Part shown: positions 20,014-28,400 of the stretch, piece by piece
Position numbering within the stretch: position 1 is the first letter of the stretch
Layout: each line of letters opens with the position of its first letter
Source of the DNA: Tannerellaceae bacterium
GTDB lineage: Bacteria > Bacteroidota > Bacteroidia > Bacteroidales > Tannerellaceae
Reading direction: 5' to 3'
NCBI GenBank assembly: GCA_031280435.1
Contig: JAITGS010000010.1
Span: 1 to 64,000, forward strand
Length of the DNA stretch: 64,000 nt
Notes under the pieces: model-generated
Told to the model about the DNA's origin: nothing
The model's input: only the letters and a program-made list of their open reading frames with translations
Database searches by the model: none
Translations under genes and position numbers: made by a program

Positions 20014-20144
20014 CGCCTGCCCATGCAGGGGTCTCGTAGGGGTCGAATATTTTCGACCCGAATAAAACCGCCTTCAATGCCTTTGCGGCGGCGTCATTGA
20101 TGCAACGGCATTGATGCAACGTCATTGATGCAATGGGGGGCGGT
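20014..20144 (-). repeat. Dispersed repeat D, copy 2 (inverted relative to copy 1)
   Basis: See copy 1 at 12116-12233. Confidence 0.85.
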
Positions 20145-20230
20145 GATTTTTCGGGGGGCGATGATTTTTCGGGGGCGGTGATTTTTCGGGTCGAAAATTT
20201 TCGACCCCTACGAGCCTGCATACATTGTCG

Positions 20231-20239
20231 TATCTTTGC
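20231..20239 (+). promoter_or_regulatory. -7 element TATCTTTGC
   Basis: Bacteroidetes -7 consensus 78 nt upstream of the next ORF; no clear TTTG -33 box seen. Confidence 0.45.
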
Positions 20240-20316
20240 CTGCGGCGGCTATCAAGGCGCCGGTGTTAAAACATCAGTCAAACCGTCGGGATATATCACC
20301 CCAAGCTTCCTAAACA

Positions 20317-23202
20317 TTGAACATTATGCCCATCTCGCTCAAATATCTTTTATGCTTTGCGGCCGCAATGATTGCTCAGGCTTCGTCGGCCCAGTTTCTG
20401 GACTATGGCGTCGATCCTCTGCGCTACAAGTGGAATATTGCGCGGCTTCCGCATTACAACCTTATATATCCGCGCGGGCTCGACTCGCTGGCATACCGCT
20501 ATGCCCTCTACCTCGAAAATGCTTACGGGCCTCTGGAGAATACGGCCGGACGGGTTCGTACCAAAGGCTTCCCGGTGGTGATGCATCCCGGAGCCATGGT
20601 GCCAAACGGGATGGTGGCCTGGGCTCCGAGGCGCATGGAGCTGCTGACCACTCCCTCGGCGCGGCATCATGCGGAGCCCTGGGAGCAGCACCTCGCAATA
20701 CACGAATCGCGTCATGTGCTGCAAATGGGCAAGCTTGCCACGGGCTTCTTCCGCCCTTTTTACTTTCTGGTAGGCGAACAGATGGGAGGGGTTGCGGCGG
20801 CCTTCGTGCCGCGATGGTACTTCGAGGGCGATGCCGTAAGCGCCGAGACTGCCCTTACGGGGAGCGGACGGGGCAGGCTGCCGGAGTTTCAGATGATTTA
20901 CAGGGCGCAGATGCTCAGCGGCCGCTTCTTCTCCTTCGACAAGTGGGCATTAGGCTCGTACAAGAATCAGGTTGGGACGTATTATACCCTCGGATATGAG
21001 ATGGCGGCCTACGCTCGCTATCGCTACGGTGCGGATGTATGGAGCAAAACGACTTCGAGGTACGCGGCCCGTCCGATAAGCCTGAGGCCCATGTCGGACG
21101 CATTCCGCAAGCATACGGGCATAGGCTTCGGGAGCCTGTTCCGCCAAACCTTCGACTTCCTCCGAAGCGAATGGGAGCGGACGGACACAGGCTACATCAC
21201 TCCAGCCTACCTCAGCCGCACGCACAGGCACTACACCTCCATGCAGTATCCCCAACTGCTGAACGACTCCACCGTTGTATGCATCAGAACCGGCATGAGC
21301 GACATCGCCGCCATAGTGACGCTGAGCGGCGGGCGGGAGCGCAGGCTGACCTACGCCGCAGCCGTCACCGGCAAGCTTCAGACAGCCGCCGACAGCAGCG
21401 ACAGCCTGCGCATATACTGGCTGGAAACCACAGGCGGCATACGCTGGACGCACGAAAGCTTCGCCAGGCTGAAGTACATGGAGCCGGGGTCGACAGTGGT
21501 GCGCACCTTCGCGCCGGCCTACTCGCGCATAGTGCAGTTCGATGCCTCGGCCCGTTCCGTAGCCCTGTCGCTCATCGACGAGGCGGGCGCAGGCCGTATA
21601 GCCCTGGTTGATGTTGAAACCGAAAGGGAAACAGGCTCCATAGCGCTGCCTTCGGGCACCTTCGTGAAGGAGCTGGCCTGGGGCGATGCCGGAGAGCTCT
21701 ACGCCGCCACCGTAGGCGCCGAAGGCATCGGCATCCACCGCATAGATACCGCCTGCGGCGAATGGACAAGGCTACTCGAGGCCACCCGCGCCAACATAAG
21801 CGGCTTCGCATGGCACAAGGGCCGACTGCTGTTTGAATCCGGCCTCAGCGGCATCAACAACATCTACGCCCTGAATCCTGAGGACAAAGCCGTCCGACGC
21901 CTCACCCGATCGCGCTTCGGCGCCTTCCAGCCGACGGTGCACAACAACAGCCTCATCTTTGCGGACTATCAGAGCACGGGATACCGCATAGCTTCGCTGC
22001 CGCTCGACAGCGCTGCCTGCGATGAGGCCGACTTCGCCCGCCCTTACCGCTTCGCCCTCGCCGAGGCCATCGCCAATCAGGAGCCGGAGCATATCTCAGC
22101 CGACAGGCTCAGCCCCGTAAGCTTCAGCCCCAAGCCCTACCGCAAGGCATCCCACCTCTTCAAGCTGCACAGCTGGGCGCCGCTCTACTTCAACATCAAC
22201 GATATTATAGCGAGAAACACCGACGCTTTCCTCACAGCCGTCAGGCCGGGCCTGATGCTCATCTCGCAGAACTCTCTGAACACTGCCGTCAGCCAGGCTG
22301 CATGGTACTATGCCGACGGACATCATCACGGAGCCTTCCACTTCACCTACATGGGCCTGATGCCCGTCGTAAGCCTGAAGGCCGACATGGGAGGGCTGTC
22401 GCACGACATGATCTGGAAGGTGAACGCCGGCAAGGAGTCGTCGCTCGTAGCCCGGCAGGCTTCACGCACGGCGCTCAATCTGGAGGCCAACGCCTACCTG
22501 CCGCTCGTGTCGCACAAGGGCGGATACATTCGCGGGCTGCGTCCGTCGGTCTCATGGGTGTTCGCCAACGACAGGTATCAGCAATACCAAAGCAAGCGCA
22601 TGCCCTACATGCAGTACCTCCGCAGCGAGATATGGCTCTATGCTTACAGGCGGATGGCCGCGCAGGAGCTGCTCCCGCGGCTGGGCTGGCAGTTCAGGCT
22701 CCAGCATCTCACAATGCCTTTCCAGCCGGAGAACATAGGCGACCTTTATGCGGTGCGACTTACCGGATACCTGCCCGGCATACTGCGCTCCCACTCCCTG
22801 ATGCTGCGGGCCGGATGGCAGTATCAGGATCTGGACGGCAAGGCGCTCTACAACTTCAACCGGCTGCTGGATGCACCCCGCGGACATGCAGCCGAACTCC
22901 GCACGCAGCATCAGGCGCTCGCGCAGGCCGACTATGCTTTCCCGCTCGTATCGCCCGACCTGAGCATATTCTCGCTGGCATACATACGGCGCATACGGGC
23001 CAATATCTTCGGCGATATAAGCCTGAACAGAGCTAAGGAGGATGTGCCGTGGGATAAGCCGCGATATTCTTACGGCAGCGATCTGCTGGTTGACTGGAAC
23101 GCGCTGCGGCTGCCCTATGCGCTGCAAACAGGCGTTCGGCTGGTGTATCCTGTGGGAGTCGGGCAGATGCGGGTTCAGCTCATCTCATCAATAAGCTTCT
23201 GA
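20317..23202 (+). CDS. Secreted/outer-membrane protein with gluzincin-like HExxH domain and beta-propeller-like region
   Basis: Signal peptide; AIHESRHVLQMGK (HExxH) and downstream RWYFEGDAVSAE; mid-region propeller-like repeats; beta-rich C-terminus. Confidence 0.65.
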   Translation: MNIMPISLKYLLCFAAAMIAQASSAQFLDYGVDPLRYKWNIARLPHYNLIYPRGLDSLAYRYALYLENAYGPLENTAGRVRTKGFPVVMHPGAMVPNGMVAWAPRRMELLTTPSARHHAEPWEQHLAIHESRHVLQMGKLATGFFRPFYFLVGEQMGGVAAAFVPRWYFEGDAVSAETALTGSGRGRLPEFQMIYRAQMLSGRFFSFDKWALGSYKNQVGTYYTLGYEMAAYARYRYGADVWSKTTSRYAARPISLRPMSDAFRKHTGIGFGSLFRQTFDFLRSEWERTDTGYITPAYLSRTHRHYTSMQYPQLLNDSTVVCIRTGMSDIAAIVTLSGGRERRLTYAAAVTGKLQTAADSSDSLRIYWLETTGGIRWTHESFARLKYMEPGSTVVRTFAPAYSRIVQFDASARSVALSLIDEAGAGRIALVDVETERETGSIALPSGTFVKELAWGDAGELYAATVGAEGIGIHRIDTACGEWTRLLEATRANISGFAWHKGRLLFESGLSGINNIYALNPEDKAVRRLTRSRFGAFQPTVHNNSLIFADYQSTGYRIASLPLDSAACDEADFARPYRFALAEAIANQEPEHISADRLSPVSFSPKPYRKASHLFKLHSWAPLYFNINDIIARNTDAFLTAVRPGLMLISQNSLNTAVSQAAWYYADGHHHGAFHFTYMGLMPVVSLKADMGGLSHDMIWKVNAGKESSLVARQASRTALNLEANAYLPLVSHKGGYIRGLRPSVSWVFANDRYQQYQSKRMPYMQYLRSEIWLYAYRRMAAQELLPRLGWQFRLQHLTMPFQPENIGDLYAVRLTGYLPGILRSHSLMLRAGWQYQDLDGKALYNFNRLLDAPRGHAAELRTQHQALAQADYAFPLVSPDLSIFSLAYIRRIRANIFGDISLNRAKEDVPWDKPRYSYGSDLLVDWNALRLPYALQTGVRLVYPVGVGQMRVQLISSISF

Positions 23203-23206
23203 AGTC

Positions 23207-24526
23207 GTGATTGGCAGCAAAGACCTCACCGCCGGCCCTATCGGCAGGCAGCTATTCCGATTGGCAAGCCCCATCATAGGCACTTCCTTCATACAAATGA
23301 CTTACAGCCTCACCGACATGGCATGGGTGGGGAGGCTCGGAAGCACCTCGGTGGCCGCTATCGGAGCCGTGGGCATACTCACCTGGCTCACGACCAACAT
23401 ATCGCTGCTGACGAAGGTAGCCTCCGAAGTGAGCGTCGGTATGAGCCTCGGCTCGCGCAACAGCTCCGACGCACGCATGTATGCCGGGCACAACTTCACT
23501 ATCGCCCTTCTGCTGTCCGCTGTCTGGGGAAGCGCCATGTTTGCCTTCGCGCCCTCGGTGCTGAGCCTGTACGGACTGTCGGAGAGCATCACAGCCGAGG
23601 CCGTAACCTACCTTCGCATAGTGGCGCTCGGCTTCCCCTTCGTGTTCCTGAGCTCGGCACTAACGGGGATATACAACGGCGCAGGGCTCAGTCGCATACC
23701 CTTCTACATACACGGCGCAGGGCTTCTGCTCAACATCACGCTCGACCCGCTATGCATCTTCGGCTTCAGCCTTGGCTCGGCCGGAGCCGGCGTAGCCACA
23801 TGCATATCCCAGGCCTCCGTCTTCCTTATCTTTATATATATAACAAAGCGGAAAACCCGGCTGCTCGGAGGCTTTCCGCTGCTCTGCATGCTAAGGGGAG
23901 CGCCCACGAGGCGCATCTTCCGCCTCGGCCTGCCCGTGGCTATGTTCAACAGCCTGCACTCTATAATCAACCTGCTTATGGGCCGAACGGCTTCGCTGCA
24001 CGGTGGGCATATAGGGCTGACAACGCTCACGGCAGGCGGACAGATTGAGGCCCTCGCCTGGAACACATCGCAGGGATTCAGCACGGCGCTGGGCTCCTTC
24101 GTGGCGCAGAATCATGCCGCCGGCAAAAAGGAGCGCGTCCATGGAGCCTATCGGGCAACGCTGCTGATGACCATGCTCTTCGGCATCTTCTGCACGCTGC
24201 TCTTCGTATTCTTCGGCGAAGAGATCTTTGCGGTGATAGTGCCGGAGAAGGCCGCGTGGATAGCCGGCGGCGAGTTCCTGCGTATAGACGGCTATTCGAT
24301 GATGTTCATGATGTTCGAAATAACCATGCAGGGGCTCTTTTACGGCACCGGACGCACCATTCCTCCGGCAGCGATAAGCGTGGCGTTCAACCTTGCCCGC
24401 CTGCCGCTGGCTGCAATACTGGCGGCGACCTCCCTCGGCGTGGCCGGCGTATGGTGGGCCCTGTCGCTTACCAGCATGGCCAAGGGGATAGCTTCCTTTA
24501 TCTACTGGCGGAGTATCAAACAGTAG
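23207..24526 (+). CDS. MATE family efflux transporter
   Basis: 12-TM; IQMTYSLTDMAWVGRLGSTSVAAIGAVG; GTG start 2 nt after preceding stop. Confidence 0.88.
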   Translation: MIGSKDLTAGPIGRQLFRLASPIIGTSFIQMTYSLTDMAWVGRLGSTSVAAIGAVGILTWLTTNISLLTKVASEVSVGMSLGSRNSSDARMYAGHNFTIALLLSAVWGSAMFAFAPSVLSLYGLSESITAEAVTYLRIVALGFPFVFLSSALTGIYNGAGLSRIPFYIHGAGLLLNITLDPLCIFGFSLGSAGAGVATCISQASVFLIFIYITKRKTRLLGGFPLLCMLRGAPTRRIFRLGLPVAMFNSLHSIINLLMGRTASLHGGHIGLTTLTAGGQIEALAWNTSQGFSTALGSFVAQNHAAGKKERVHGAYRATLLMTMLFGIFCTLLFVFFGEEIFAVIVPEKAAWIAGGEFLRIDGYSMMFMMFEITMQGLFYGTGRTIPPAAISVAFNLARLPLAAILAATSLGVAGVWWALSLTSMAKGIASFIYWRSIKQ

Positions 24527-24541
24527 GGCGCCGGGAGCAGC

Positions 24542-25105
24542 TCAGGCTCCTACTATATCCTCGTAGAGCCGCCTCAGCCGCTTGCGCAAGTGCAGCACAG
24601 CATAATGCTTGCGCGAGCGCAGCGTGTTGACGGACAGGCCGGCTGCCGCTGCAATCTCCTTGATCGGTAGGCCTTCCAGCTCCGTAAGCTCATAAATCTC
24701 GCGCTGGGCGGGCGGAAGTTCGGCCAGTGCAGCTTCGAGCTCGCTCCACAAAAGCGATCGCAGGTAGTCTGTTTCGGGCGAGGGCGAGGCGCCGGCTTCG
24801 AGCAGCACATCCGTCAGCTCCATGGCCATCTCCTCCTCGCTGTCGATGGCACATGCGGGCCATTCCTCTTCGCGCTTCCTGAGGCCGTGGTTGATGATAG
24901 TGTTGCGGGCCACGCGATAGAGCCATGCGGCAACCTGCTCTATGGGGTCGACGGCAAAGCTCACAGTCTTGACGAAGCTAAAGAAAACCTCTTGCAGAAT
25001 ATCGTCGGCATCGCTGCGGTTCATAACCTTGCGGCGGATGAACTGCCTGAGCTTGGGATGATACTCTGCAATCAGCTGCTCCATATCCGTCTGTCGGACG
25101 GGCAT
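24542..25105 (-). CDS. ECF-type RNA polymerase sigma factor
   Basis: RSDADDILQEVFFSFVKTV (region 2), LPPAQREIYELTELEGLPIKEIAAAAGLSVNTLRSRKHYAVLHLRKRL (region 4). Confidence 0.88.
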   Translation of the reverse strand: MPVRQTDMEQLIAEYHPKLRQFIRRKVMNRSDADDILQEVFFSFVKTVSFAVDPIEQVAAWLYRVARNTIINHGLRKREEEWPACAIDSEEEMAMELTDVLLEAGASPSPETDYLRSLLWSELEAALAELPPAQREIYELTELEGLPIKEIAAAAGLSVNTLRSRKHYAVLHLRKRLRRLYEDIVGA

Positions 25106-25106
25106 C

Positions 25107-25451
25107 TCAGTCTTTTCGTTCGGCTTCAGCGTCATGCCGATGGGCGTGGTGCAAATGATGCTTCACAAATTCCTTTCGCTCGTCGTCCGACATCCGCATC
25201 CATTTTTTGTGCATCTGCCCGCGGTGGAACATCCTGTGCTTCATGCCGAGCCACCGATGAGCCCCGCCGAAGCCTCCGAACAGTATACGAGCCAGCGCCA
25301 GCAAGCCGAGGGCCTGCAAAGCATCTATCGTTTTCAGCCCGAAGATGTCGGGCAGCAGTGCATTCCAAAGCAGCATCACTGCGAAGCTGCACGCGGCCGC
25401 CATAACCATGCCTATGGCGATGTGGCCTGCAAAATGTAACATCTTTTTCAT
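25107..25451 (-). CDS. Small two-TM membrane protein with His-rich tail, upstream of the sigma factor
   Basis: 114 aa; two hydrophobic segments; tail KHHLHHAHRHDAEAERKD; stop adjacent to sigma-factor ATG. Confidence 0.65.
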   Translation of the reverse strand: MKKMLHFAGHIAIGMVMAAACSFAVMLLWNALLPDIFGLKTIDALQALGLLALARILFGGFGGAHRWLGMKHRMFHRGQMHKKWMRMSDDERKEFVKHHLHHAHRHDAEAERKD

Positions 25452-25486
25452 CTCTGTAATCTTTTAAAATTTAGTGTTATACGGTT

Positions 25487-25608
25487 GGGAACTTCTGATA
25501 ATTAGATTTTTCAAGGCTTGCGACGGAGGCAAAAGCGGAGTGTACTTTAGTACATGAGCATTTTGCCGACGGAGCGAAACGCAGAAAAAGCAATTAGTAG
25601 ACGTTCCC
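25487..25608. mobile_element. 122-nt MITE-like symmetric hairpin element
   Basis: Termini GGGAACTTCTGATAATTA / TAATTAGTAGACGTTCCC-type inverted repeats; inner GGCAAAA..TTTTGCC and TGTACT-TT-AGTACA; centre at 25547.5 equals the arithmetic midpoint. Confidence 0.6.
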
Positions 25609-25812
25609 GGTTTTTAATTCAATGGCTTTACGTGGACAGATGCGCGCACATAGTCCGCATCCGGCGCAGGCGTCGGCGCTCCTTAGCCGCACCGCAGCCC
25701 TGTTGTGCACGGTGTACATCTCAAGTGCGCTGCGCCGGCAGCCTTTTATGCAGATTCCGCAGAGGTCGCATCTGTCGGCATCAACATTCGCAATCTTCTT
25801 CTTCCAAAACAT
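25594..25812 (-). CDS. 2[4Fe-4S] ferredoxin-like protein
   Basis: CDLCGICIKGCRR and CAGCGLCARICP. Confidence 0.88.
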   Translation of the reverse strand: MFWKKKIANVDADRCDLCGICIKGCRRSALEMYTVHNRAAVRLRSADACAGCGLCARICPRKAIELKTGNVY

Positions 25813-25939
25813 ATCTATTACTCATTATTATATATTACTACTAAGCGATATGAGGGATACCCCTCTATTATATCAGACAAGCCAAAGCCAAAGATATTTT
25901 ATACATCACAAAAAAAAATTTTAGCCGGACTAAGATATT

Positions 25940-26338
25940 TCTGCATAGAAATCACCTCCCGCCGGCCGGCCCGAAACCGTAGCTGCGCAGCAAGAGGTTC
26001 CCTCAGCCGCAATAGAAGCCATAGCTGCGCAGAAATGTATAGCCGCAAGCCTTTTTGAGGCGATTTCTGCGCAGCAAAAGCCTCCCGCAGGCCTTTTTGA
26101 GGCGATTTCTATGCAGCAAAAGCCTCCCGCAAGCCTTTTTGAGGCGATTTCTGCGCAGCAAAAGCCTCCCGCGGGCCTTTTTGAGACCTTTGTTGCGCAG
26201 ATATGCCTTCCCGCAAGCCGGAACGAAGCTTTTGTTGCGCAGAAATGTATAGCCGAAGGCTCAAACGAAGCCCTTGCTGCGCAACAATTATCTCCCGAAG
26301 GGCAGACCGAAGCTTTTGTTGCGCGGCAAGGGGCATAA
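25940..26338. repeat. Array R4: about 9-10 units of 42 bp containing CTGCGCAG palindrome and CCCGCAAGCCTTTTTGAGGC
   Basis: Motif GCAG/GCRR at 25987, 26029, 26071, 26113, 26155, 26197, 26239, 26281, 26323 (42-bp steps). Confidence 0.93.
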
Positions 26339-26409
26339 AAAAGAGCTCCCCCGCTTGGAGGAGCTCTGCAACATGCTGATACCTATAAAAAAAATACCTG
26401 CGGCTTTGG

Positions 26410-27450
26410 TCAATACAGCAGGATCTGCTTCATTCTTTCCTGTTGCTTTTCCGATATATTCAGCACGTCGCGCAGGTATGTGATTAGCGTTCCGTGTTCC
26501 TTTTTGATTTTGTTCAGGGCGAGGTTTATGAAGACATCGCTGGTCGACAGAACGGTTGTGAGTGCTTCCTGGATGTCGTTGTCGGCATCTGCGACGAGGG
26601 GCGCGTATTGCTTGTAGTTCACAGCTTCGCTGCCTCCGGTGTAGTCGCGAACGATGTTGCGGTCGCTAACGTCGAGTGCGGCCAGCAGCATGGCCGAGAG
26701 GTATCCGGCGGCGTCCTTGCCGTTGGCATCGACTATCATGACGGGGTAGTTGGCGGCGTCTGCAAAGATTGTCATGGCATGGGCGAACGGCTTTGTTTGC
26801 TCGGTGAATTGCAGGAACATGTCCTGGAGGTACAGTGATGCGTCGCCTTTGCGCATGCGTCCGTTGAGTACCTGCTTGGTGACGTACTCGGCGGCGGTTG
26901 TGACCGGCATGGCCACCACCTGTATGTCGGGATAGCTGATGGGAGTTGCAAGCGCTTCGCCGTCCATTCGCATGTCGATGATGGTTTTGATGTGGAGGTT
27001 GCGCACTCGCATGGAGTCCCATGTACTCATTGGGCCTATGGTTCCCATGCGGAATACTTTCCCCCAGCGCACGGTCTTTTTCTCTCGCGTTGGGTATCCT
27101 CCGAGGTCTCTGATGTGCGAGGTGCTGTCCATTTTGATTATGCGCGCTGCAACTATTGCCTGGTGGTTCTTGTTGAATACGAGGCGGAAGTATTTGCGTG
27201 TAAACTGGTCGCGGGTAATGTATCTTTTGACGCCGTCGTTTATTGGTGCGTATCCTTCGGGCGATGCCTGTGCCAGGTCGGGGTCGTCGGATGCGAAGAT
27301 CTGCACTTTCCCTTTCATCTTCGGGAATGTTTCCCATTTGATAAGATAATTGCCGATGGAGTCTTGCTGGCAGGCTGTGTTGATTTCGTGCTTCTGCGAG
27401 AAGCAGGCTGTGAGGGCTATTGCTGCTGCGATTAGTACATATTTTTTCAT
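26410..27450 (-). CDS. Tyrosine-phosphatase-like (Y_phosphatase3-type) lipoprotein, probably catalytically inactive
   Basis: Lipobox-like LTAC; HIRDLGGYPT and GKVFRMGTI; active-site loop reads IVDANGKDAAGY instead of HCxxGKDRTG. Confidence 0.7.
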   Translation of the reverse strand: MKKYVLIAAAIALTACFSQKHEINTACQQDSIGNYLIKWETFPKMKGKVQIFASDDPDLAQASPEGYAPINDGVKRYITRDQFTRKYFRLVFNKNHQAIVAARIIKMDSTSHIRDLGGYPTREKKTVRWGKVFRMGTIGPMSTWDSMRVRNLHIKTIIDMRMDGEALATPISYPDIQVVAMPVTTAAEYVTKQVLNGRMRKGDASLYLQDMFLQFTEQTKPFAHAMTIFADAANYPVMIVDANGKDAAGYLSAMLLAALDVSDRNIVRDYTGGSEAVNYKQYAPLVADADNDIQEALTTVLSTSDVFINLALNKIKKEHGTLITYLRDVLNISEKQQERMKQILLY

Positions 27451-28382
27451 AGTGGGCGAGCTATATATTGTGATGCAAATTGGGTTGATATGTAGTTGTC
27501 GCTGCCGGTGCATGCTTCGGTGGCGAAGTCGATAGCGCAGTTGATGAGCTTGGTCCATTTGTCGAGGGGCATATCGGCGAGCTCGCTGCGCCGTACCTCG
27601 TATCTGAGCAGGCCGTAGATGATGCCGGCGTTGAAGTTATCTCCTGCCCCTATGGTGCTTTGGGGCTGTATCTGCCTGACGGGATATTCCCGGCAGTGGC
27701 TTCCTGCATATAGCTTCACTGCGCTGCTTCCTCCGCCGGTGATTATAAGCCTTGGGCAGTAGTATTTGATATGCTCGCTGAAGACGCGGCTCATGTCTGT
27801 TTCCTTAAAGATGTTCCGGAAGTCTTCGTCGGAGCCTCGTATAATATCGGCGTATTCAAAGTTTTCGAGCATGGCCGGCCGCAGCTTTACGGTTTCGTGT
27901 GCATGAGCGTCGCGGAAGTTCGGGTCGTAGTATATGATGGCGTTCCGGCTGCGGGCATGGTTGAGCAGCTCGGTTATGCGTTCGCGCAGTACGGGGTTGA
28001 GGGCATAATATGAGCCGAAGACGAAGATGTCGTCTTCGTTGATTTCGGGCAGGACGGTGTCGAGCCGCTGGTTGGGATAGTCTTTGTAGAACAGGTAGTC
28101 GGCCTCGTTCTGCTCGTTGAGGAAAGCTATCGACAGGGGAGTTTTGCTGTTGGGGAACCGGCTGATGCTGCCTGTCGGTATGTTGTTGCTTTCCATGAAG
28201 GCCAGGATGATGTCGCCCACTCTATCGTTACCTACTTCTCCTATGAAGCATAGGGGTACGTTCATCCGCCCTAATGATACGAATGCATTGAAGACGGAGC
28301 CGCCGGGCAGTGCCGCCTTCGGCCGGTTGTTTTTAAAGACTATGTCGAGTATGGTTTCTCCAACGCCTATTACTTTTCTCAT
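27447..28382 (-). CDS. PfkB-family carbohydrate kinase (fructokinase-like)
   Basis: GGSVFNAFVSLGRM, YYDPNFRDAHA, STIGAGDNFNAGIIYGLL. Confidence 0.88.
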   Translation of the reverse strand: MRKVIGVGETILDIVFKNNRPKAALPGGSVFNAFVSLGRMNVPLCFIGEVGNDRVGDIILAFMESNNIPTGSISRFPNSKTPLSIAFLNEQNEADYLFYKDYPNQRLDTVLPEINEDDIFVFGSYYALNPVLRERITELLNHARSRNAIIYYDPNFRDAHAHETVKLRPAMLENFEYADIIRGSDEDFRNIFKETDMSRVFSEHIKYYCPRLIITGGGSSAVKLYAGSHCREYPVRQIQPQSTIGAGDNFNAGIIYGLLRYEVRRSELADMPLDKWTKLINCAIDFATEACTGSDNYISTQFASQYIARPL

Positions 28383-28400
28383 ATATCCGGGCTTAAAAGG

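Noticed and set aside
26055-26338. ORFs on both strands in array R4 as proteins
   Set aside because: Mirror-open repeats on both strands with no promoter or start; best explained as repeat DNA, kept only as a low-priority check in findings.
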